A stretch of 12,249 nucleotides of DNA from the NCBI GenBank assembly GCA_023142175.1, contig JAGLJX010000118.1:1-12249 (forward strand). The letters run 5' to 3'. The notes below the pieces were generated by a model, which ran no database searches, was not told the origin of the DNA, and saw only the letters and a list, made by a program, of their open reading frames with translations. Below are positions 6,452-12,249 of the stretch, piece after piece. This stretch comes from Emcibacter sp. GTDB lineage: Bacteria > Pseudomonadota > Alphaproteobacteria > Sphingomonadales > Emcibacteraceae. The position numbers were made by a program, and so were the translations under genes. Each line of letters starts with the position of its first letter. The stretch's first letter is position 1.

Positions 6452-9420
6452 AAAAAACGCCGGAACTTTATACACTTCCGTCCCATAGATCATTTGTCGA
6501 CGGGTTGGTTAATGGTATCCGTGGGCGCTATGGTGATGACCCGCTGAGCTTAAGCGATGTGTTGATTCTCCTGCCCAACCGGCGGGCGGTGCGTTCGCTG
6601 CGGGATGCGTTCCTGAGGGCCGCAGATGGCAAGTCTTTAATGTTGCCGCGCATGGAGCCAATCGGTGATGTGGATGAGGATGACCTGTTCCTCGCCGGCA
6701 GTCTGCCCCAAGCCACTTGGGAGGTTGATCTGGCCCCGCCCATCCCGTCCCATATGCGGCAGATGCTGTTGATGAATATCATTTCCCGCTGGTATGCTAC
6801 CCGTCGGGAAGACCCGCCAGAACCCGCCCAATGTGCCATATTGGCTCAGGCACTCGCCCAGTTTCTGGATCATGTTCAGACAGAGCAGCTAACCTTTGAA
6901 GATTTGAAAAAGCTGGTCCCGGTGGAATATGCATCCCACTGGCAGCAGACATTGGATTTCCTTAAAATACTGACTGAGGACTGGCCGAAAATTCTGGCGA
7001 CTACCGGATATTCTGACGTGGCTGCGCGGCGCAATATCCTGCTTTCAGGCTTGCGGGATAAGTGGCTTGAAAACCCGCCTGAGCATCCGGTCATTGCCGC
7101 CGGCTCAACCGGCTCAATTCCGGCGACAGCAAATCTGCTCAGCGTAATTTCCCGCCTGCCGAAGGGTATGGTATTGCTGCCCGGGCTAGACCGTACTATG
7201 GATGAGGCAAGCTGGGAATGTCTGGATGATACCCACCCGCAGGCCACCATGAAAAATCTGCTGTCCGCCATTGGGGTTGAGCGTAACGAAGTGGAAGACT
7301 GGCTGGTGAAAGAGACGGAGGTGTCTGCGCGAAGTCATCTCCTGCAGGAAGTGATGCGTCCGGCAGAGACCACCGACTGCTGGAGCGGCCTTGAGCTTGA
7401 GCTTGAGCAGGCCCGCCGTGGCTTTATCAGGATCGATGCCCCCGGCCCCCGGGAAGAAGCCGGAATAATAGCGCTCATGCTGCGGGAGGCATTGGAAACA
7501 GAAGGCAAAACCGCTGCCCTGATTACACCGGACCGAAAGCTGGCCCGTTGGGTGGCGGGGGATATGAAACGCTGGGGTCTGATGATTGATGACAGCGCAG
7601 GAATCCCGCTGTCCAACACGCCGCCTGGTATATTCCTGAGACTAACCGCCCAGATGGTTGCCGAGGGGCTGGCCCCGGTGGCCCTGTTATCAGTATTGAA
7701 ACATCCCCTTGCCGCCGGCGGACAGAAGACGGGCAGTTTTCGCCGAATGGCACGGCTTCTGGAAGAAAAAATCCTGCGCGGTCCGCGCCCCGGTGTGGGG
7801 TGCCAAGGCATGGCCCAAGCAATAGTGTTAGCTGATACAGAAGATGATCTGAATGACTGGTGGCAGGGGGTTAGTGATATTCTCTTGCCCTTTGAAGTGA
7901 TTATGAAACAGCCTTCGACCTCTTTCGAGAATTTGCTGAGCAGCCATATACAGATGGTGGAAAAATTATGTGCCTCTGATGATCGGACCGGGGCAGAGCG
8001 CCTCTGGCGGGGTGATGCGGGCGAGGGCGCGGCTAAATTGATAGAGGGTTTGCAACAGGCTTCCTCTTATTTGCCTGATCTTAGAGCCGAGAATTACCCG
8101 GCTCTGCTGGAAGTCTTCATGGGCGGCGTTACCGTTCGCCCTAAATATGGCCTGCATCCCCGGCTCAAAATATTATCGCCACTGGAAGCCCGCCTTCAGC
8201 AAGCCGACCTCGTGATACTGGGTGGGTTGAATGAGGGAAGCTGGCCGCCGGAGCCCGCGCCCGACCCGTGGATGAGCCGCCCTATGCGTCAGGACTTCGG
8301 CCTGCCCTCACTGGAGCGGAAAATCGGCCTTAGCGCCCATGATTTTATTCAGGCCGCTTCTTCCGCAGAAGTGGTTATGACCCGGTCAGAGAAAGTCGAC
8401 GGAACCCCAACGGTAAAATCCCGTTGGTTAAGCCGCATGGATGCCATCGCACCGGAAATATCCGATGAGGCGAAAAAGACATTATGGCTGGAACGATTCC
8501 GCGCTCTTGATTTGCCTGCCGAAAAACAGGTTATCCTGCCGCCGCGACCAACCCCGCCTGTGGCGGCCCGTCCGCGCAAATTATCGGTAACCCGGATTCA
8601 GAAATGGATGCAGGATCCCTATAGTATTTATGCGGCGAAAATACTGAAACTCAATGCACTCGACCCGCTGGATGCCGATCCGGGGGCGGCGGATAAAGGC
8701 ACGATCATTCATGAAGCGCTGGAAGATTTTATGGGCAAATATCCGGTTCACCTGCCGCCGGACGCGGTGGATGAGCTGGTCGCTATCGGCAAGATTAAAT
8801 TTGAGGCTTATCTGGACCGGCCAACGGTGCGGGCCTTTTGGTGGCCGCGCTTCATTCATGTGGCCAAGTGGTTTGTGGCAGAAGAAAATAAGCGGCGCAA
8901 GACCTCAAAAACAGCGGCGACAGAAGTTACGGCAAAACAGGTTTTTGACCTGCCCGGTGGGGAATTTATCCTGACCGCCAAGGCCGACCGTATTGATCAA
9001 TTGGGTGACGGCAGCTATAGCATCATCGATTATAAAACCGGAAAAAGTGCCTCGGCCCGCGCACTATACGCCGGATATGCGCCGCAACTTCCGCTGGAAG
9101 GTCTGATGGCTAGAAGTGGTAATTTTGATGGCCTTGCAGCTGGTCTGGTTAGTGATTTGTCCTATTGGCAGCTTAAAGGCGGTGAAGATGTGGCGAAGAT
9201 CACCTCGTTCAACCTTTCATCCCGTGCCAAGATGGATGTGGAACAGGTGATTACATCGTCCTATGACGGTCTTGTGCGGCTTGTGACCACCTTTGATTTG
9301 GTAGATACGCCCTATCTGAATAATCCACGACCCGATAATATGGGCTACGGTGAATATGATCATCTGGCCCGCACCAAAGAATGGCAGGGCAATGTGACCA
9401 AACCGGAGGAGGCGGAATGA
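6436..9420 (+). CDS. addB: Double-strand break repair protein AddB
   Basis: AddB is the second subunit of the AddAB helicase-nuclease, which resects double-strand breaks and prepares ends for RecA, replacing RecBCD in most Alphaproteobacteria. The 994-residue length is typical. The N-terminal helicase-like part has LILLPNRRAVRSLRDAF where a P-loop would be expected and shows no Walker A lysine, consistent with an inactive motor fold. GGLNEGSWP is at 596-604. The C-terminal RecB-like nuclease domain begins near 716 (SVTRIQKWMQDPYS). It shows GTIIHEALE (His759), AKADRID (Asp851), IIDYKTGK (Asp865, Lys867) and PQLPLE (Gln884), a complete PD-(D/E)XK site. It contains no cysteines, so it lacks the iron-sulphur cluster of Bacillus AddB. 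The start at 6436 overlaps the upstream gene by 16 bases, with GGGGGA 12 bases before it. Its TGA overlaps addA by four bases. Confidence 0.95.
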   Translation: MPRRLKKTPELYTLPSHRSFVDGLVNGIRGRYGDDPLSLSDVLILLPNRRAVRSLRDAFLRAADGKSLMLPRMEPIGDVDEDDLFLAGSLPQATWEVDLAPPIPSHMRQMLLMNIISRWYATRREDPPEPAQCAILAQALAQFLDHVQTEQLTFEDLKKLVPVEYASHWQQTLDFLKILTEDWPKILATTGYSDVAARRNILLSGLRDKWLENPPEHPVIAAGSTGSIPATANLLSVISRLPKGMVLLPGLDRTMDEASWECLDDTHPQATMKNLLSAIGVERNEVEDWLVKETEVSARSHLLQEVMRPAETTDCWSGLELELEQARRGFIRIDAPGPREEAGIIALMLREALETEGKTAALITPDRKLARWVAGDMKRWGLMIDDSAGIPLSNTPPGIFLRLTAQMVAEGLAPVALLSVLKHPLAAGGQKTGSFRRMARLLEEKILRGPRPGVGCQGMAQAIVLADTEDDLNDWWQGVSDILLPFEVIMKQPSTSFENLLSSHIQMVEKLCASDDRTGAERLWRGDAGEGAAKLIEGLQQASSYLPDLRAENYPALLEVFMGGVTVRPKYGLHPRLKILSPLEARLQQADLVILGGLNEGSWPPEPAPDPWMSRPMRQDFGLPSLERKIGLSAHDFIQAASSAEVVMTRSEKVDGTPTVKSRWLSRMDAIAPEISDEAKKTLWLERFRALDLPAEKQVILPPRPTPPVAARPRKLSVTRIQKWMQDPYSIYAAKILKLNALDPLDADPGAADKGTIIHEALEDFMGKYPVHLPPDAVDELVAIGKIKFEAYLDRPTVRAFWWPRFIHVAKWFVAEENKRRKTSKTAATEVTAKQVFDLPGGEFILTAKADRIDQLGDGSYSIIDYKTGKSASARALYAGYAPQLPLEGLMARSGNFDGLAAGLVSDLSYWQLKGGEDVAKITSFNLSSRAKMDVEQVITSSYDGLVRLVTTFDLVDTPYLNNPRPDNMGYGEYDHLARTKEWQGNVTKPEEAE
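9405..9412 (+). promoter_or_regulatory. Strong Shine-Dalgarno site of addA inside the addB end
   Basis: GGAGGAGG lies 4 bases before the addA ATG, within the last codons of addB. It is the best ribosome-binding site seen in this window. It fixes the addA start at 9417 and suggests efficient coupled synthesis of the two AddAB subunits. Confidence 0.75.
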
Positions 9421-12249
9421 CGTCACCAACACCTGAGCAGGCCCGTGCTTCTGATCCGAGCGCATCCGTATGGGTGGCAGCATCTGCGGGTACGGGCAAA
9501 ACATTTGTACTCACCAACAGGGTCTTGAGGATTTTGCTGTCTGGTACCCGACCGGAGAAAATATTATGTCTGACCTTTACTAAGGCCGCAGCGGCAGAGA
9601 TGGCCAACCGGCTTAATAAACGGTTGGGAAAATGGGTGGTTAGTAAGCCGGAATGGCTATGTAAAGAAATTCAAAACTTAACGGGCGAAGCCCCCACAGA
9701 GGCGCAACAGGACTATGCCCGCAAACTTTTTGCCCGCGTGCTGGAGGTTCCCGGCGGCCTGAAAATCCTGACCATACATTCATTTTGTCAATCGCTCCTT
9801 GGGCGCTTTCCGCTGGAAGCCGGAATTGCCCCCCATTTTCAGGTTATGGACGAGCGCACGACCTTTGAGCATCTCAGCCGCGCCAGAGACAGCATATTGG
9901 CTGAGGCGCAGGCAGAGATTAACCAGCCTCTTGCAGATGCAATGGCTCATATTTCCCATAAGGCGACGGAAAATACATTTGCCGAACTGATAAAGGAACT
10001 GATTGGTCAAAGAAGCGGGCTGGAGCGTATGCTGGGCAGGTTTCGGATGTTTGAAGATGCGCTGACGGCCTTGGGGAAGATGCTTAATCTTAAGTCTACG
10101 GAAACACAGGAAGGGATTATTGAAGCTGCCTGTAGCGAGAATTCGTTCAATGGTACAGTCCTGCGGCGGGCGGTGGAAAGTCTGTTGAGCGGAAGTGCCA
10201 AAAATCAAGAAAACGGTGCAAAGATGGCAAGCTGGTACGCCGCACCCGAAGATCGATCCCGTAATTTTGATGACTATAAACTGGCCTTTCTGACAAAAAG
10301 CGGCGGTATCCGTAAAGCACTTATGCCCAAAAAAATGGCGGCGGACTGTCCGGCAGAATTTGAGGCCATGACACATGAGGCCGCGCGGTTGCTTGTCATC
10401 GAAGAAAAACTGAAGCTTCTGATCCTGCTGAAAAACAGCGCGGCTTTATTGACCATAGGTTCAGCCATGCTTGAGGCGTTTCGGGACAGCAAAAAACGTC
10501 ATGCGGTGATGGATTATGATGACCTGATCCTGAAAGTGACGGGACTGATCGGCCAGTTGGGAATTGCCGACTGGATTTTATTTAAACTGGACGGTGGGAT
10601 AGATCATATTCTCATTGATGAGGCTCAGGATACCAACCCCGAACAATGGCAGGTGGTTAAAACCCTTGCCAATGAGTTTTTTGTCGGTGAAAGCCGCTCA
10701 GTAGTCCCGCGCACCATATTTGCTGTCGGCGATGTGAAACAGTCCATCTATTCTTTTCAGCGGGCGGACCCGAAAGAATTTGTCGACAACCGGCGTATCT
10801 TTGAGCAGAAATCTATGGACGTGGACCATCCATTTCATAATGTCAATCTGGCCCTGTCCTTTCGTTCTACGGCGGCGGTGTTAAATGTGGTGGATCAGGT
10901 GTTCTCGGCCCCCGAAAGCCGGATGGCCCTGTCTTTCAGTGATGAGAAAATTATCCACAGGCCGTCCCGAACAGGGCAAGCGGGTCTGGTGGAACTATGG
11001 CCGACGGAAAAGCCGGAAGATATGCCGGAACCCGATGACTGGCAGCCGCCCATCATACAACAGCCCGCAGAATCCACTGAGATGAAACTGGCCATCAGGA
11101 TAGCGGACCGTATTGAAGGCTGGCTGAAGAATAAGGAGATACTTGTCTCAAAAGGGCGACCCATTAAGCCCGGTGATATTATGATTCTAGTGCGGCGGCG
11201 GACAATATTTGATGACTATATGATCCGGGCCCTAAAGGCCAGAGACATCCCCGTTGCCGGACAGGACAAGATGGAACTGAGCCAGCAGATTGCGGTTATG
11301 GATTTGATTGCCATGGGGAATTTTGTACTGTTGCCCAGTGATGACCTGACCCTGGCCGTGGTCTTGAAAAGCCCTTTCATTGGCTTTAGTGAGCAGGATC
11401 TTTATGATTTGGCATACGGGCGCAGGGATAGCCTATGGTCGGCATTATTATCGCGAAAAGCGGAGCGGGAAATTTTCGGACGGGCTCATGACTTGCTTGT
11501 CGCCTGTTTGAATTTTGCCGATACCGCGCCGCCGTTTGAATTTTATGGCAATCTATTGACCACGCTGGGCGGGCGGGAAAGTCTGCTCGGCAGGCTGGGC
11601 GAAGAGGCCAACGACCCCATTGATGAATTTATGCAATTGGCCATGAGCTATGAGGCAAATAATATTTTGGCGCTTCAGGGTTTCCTGAGCTGGATAGAAC
11701 GCGGTGACGTGCAGATCAAGCGCGATATGGAACAGGGCCAGCCACAGGTCAGAATCATGACAATTCATGGTGCCAAAGGACTTCAGGCCCCCATCGTGAT
11801 CCTGCCCGACACCTGTCAGGTACCAACCAGAGGCTCAAAGCTATTATGGGCGGGGCCGGAGCGAGAGCGGCTTCTCTTCTGGCCCGGAAATAAGGATTTT
11901 GAGCTAGGCCCTTGTGCTATTGCACGGGAGGAGATTAACCTGACCCGGGATCAGGAATATCAACGGCTTTTATATGTGGCTATGACACGGGCGGAAGATC
12001 GGCTTTACATCACCGGATGGGAAGGCAAAAGGGATCGTATTGATACCTGTTGGTATGACGTAATCCGCATAGCTCTTGAAAAGATGGATGATGTGGAGAA
12101 GGGAGATGATGCGTATCTTCTGCGCTTGACCTGCCCGCAGGATGAGAAAATAAATCCGGAATTGCCAGTGAAGAAAGAGCAAGTTGCAGAGGCGGTGCTT
12201 CCCATCTGGGCAAAATGCGCCCCGGCGATGGAACCCACGCCGTCCCGCC
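9417..12249 (+). CDS. addA: Double-strand break repair helicase AddA (3' end outside window)
   Basis: 944 codons are open to the window edge with no stop or frameshift that I could find. This is the UvrD/Rep-family (SF1A) motor subunit of AddAB. Motifs appear in order: Q-motif region PTPEQARASDPSASV (Gln8), Walker A AASAGTGKT (Lys28), motif Ia LTFTKAAAAEM, LTIHSFCQ, motif II DEAQD (401-405), motif III GDVKQSIYSFQRADP (from 438), motif V TIHGAKGLQAP (HGAKG 784-788) and motif VI LYVAMTRAEDRL (VAMTRAE 854-860). All catalytic helicase residues look intact. Family members in this class usually have about 1150-1200 residues, so some 200-250 residues, including the RecB-like nuclease domain, lie beyond the edge and cannot be assessed. 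In this gene order trxA often follows, but that is not visible here. Confidence 0.95.
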   Translation, partial: MTSPTPEQARASDPSASVWVAASAGTGKTFVLTNRVLRILLSGTRPEKILCLTFTKAAAAEMANRLNKRLGKWVVSKPEWLCKEIQNLTGEAPTEAQQDYARKLFARVLEVPGGLKILTIHSFCQSLLGRFPLEAGIAPHFQVMDERTTFEHLSRARDSILAEAQAEINQPLADAMAHISHKATENTFAELIKELIGQRSGLERMLGRFRMFEDALTALGKMLNLKSTETQEGIIEAACSENSFNGTVLRRAVESLLSGSAKNQENGAKMASWYAAPEDRSRNFDDYKLAFLTKSGGIRKALMPKKMAADCPAEFEAMTHEAARLLVIEEKLKLLILLKNSAALLTIGSAMLEAFRDSKKRHAVMDYDDLILKVTGLIGQLGIADWILFKLDGGIDHILIDEAQDTNPEQWQVVKTLANEFFVGESRSVVPRTIFAVGDVKQSIYSFQRADPKEFVDNRRIFEQKSMDVDHPFHNVNLALSFRSTAAVLNVVDQVFSAPESRMALSFSDEKIIHRPSRTGQAGLVELWPTEKPEDMPEPDDWQPPIIQQPAESTEMKLAIRIADRIEGWLKNKEILVSKGRPIKPGDIMILVRRRTIFDDYMIRALKARDIPVAGQDKMELSQQIAVMDLIAMGNFVLLPSDDLTLAVVLKSPFIGFSEQDLYDLAYGRRDSLWSALLSRKAEREIFGRAHDLLVACLNFADTAPPFEFYGNLLTTLGGRESLLGRLGEEANDPIDEFMQLAMSYEANNILALQGFLSWIERGDVQIKRDMEQGQPQVRIMTIHGAKGLQAPIVILPDTCQVPTRGSKLLWAGPERERLLFWPGNKDFELGPCAIAREEINLTRDQEYQRLLYVAMTRAEDRLYITGWEGKRDRIDTCWYDVIRIALEKMDDVEKGDDAYLLRLTCPQDEKINPELPVKKEQVAEAVLPIWAKCAPAMEPTPSR

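Noticed and set aside
7391..7408. Three tandem copies of TTGAGC in addB
   Set aside because: A short in-frame repeat encoding a Leu-Glu run in a coding region; too small to indicate a functional repeat.
9780..10376. Minus-strand open frame of 198 codons opposite addA
   Set aside because: addA is open and motif-complete on the plus strand through this stretch; the reverse frame shows no domain.
9417..12249. Possible frameshift or pseudogene in addA
   Set aside because: Reading codon by codon through the main motif regions shows one continuous frame to the window edge. The missing stop is due to truncation.

Overview
The window is a conserved alphaproteobacterial core-genome segment. All recognised genes are on the plus strand, with no mobile elements, RNA genes or CRISPR. 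The gene order (HPr of the nitrogen-type PTS, ahcY, a DivL-type pseudokinase, tsaE, amgK, murU, addB, addA) and the protein families point to Alphaproteobacteria. Base composition looks moderate, roughly half G+C, so a lower-GC marine-type lineage such as Kordiimonadales or Emcibacterales is possible. That placement is only a guess.

Layout: (1) positions 1-192 hold the 3' end of an HPr gene. (2) A 123-bp AT-rich gap contains a good sigma-70-like promoter for ahcY. (3) ahcY (316-1611) encodes a complete S-adenosylhomocysteine hydrolase of the short, animal-like form. (4) A long hairpin (1634-1669) separates ahcY from the next unit. (5) From about 1747 to the window end, five tightly packed genes form one apparent operon: divL, tsaE, a fused amgK-murU, addB and addA. 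addA runs off the right edge before its nuclease domain.

The operon joins several housekeeping jobs: cell-cycle signalling (DivL in the DivK-CckA-CtrA pathway), tRNA t6A modification (TsaE), peptidoglycan sugar recycling (AmgK and MurU) and double-strand-break repair (AddAB). Junctions overlap by 1-16 bases or abut within 2 bases, which suggests co-transcription and translational coupling.

The most notable observations are: tyrosine in place of the phospho-acceptor histidine in an otherwise kinase-like protein, which is the hallmark of DivL; a continuous fusion of AmgK and MurU; and an AhcY that lacks the roughly 40-residue insertion common in alphaproteobacterial homologues. I found no convincing undescribed defence or mobile system. 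This is mainly a core region with some lineage-specific twists.
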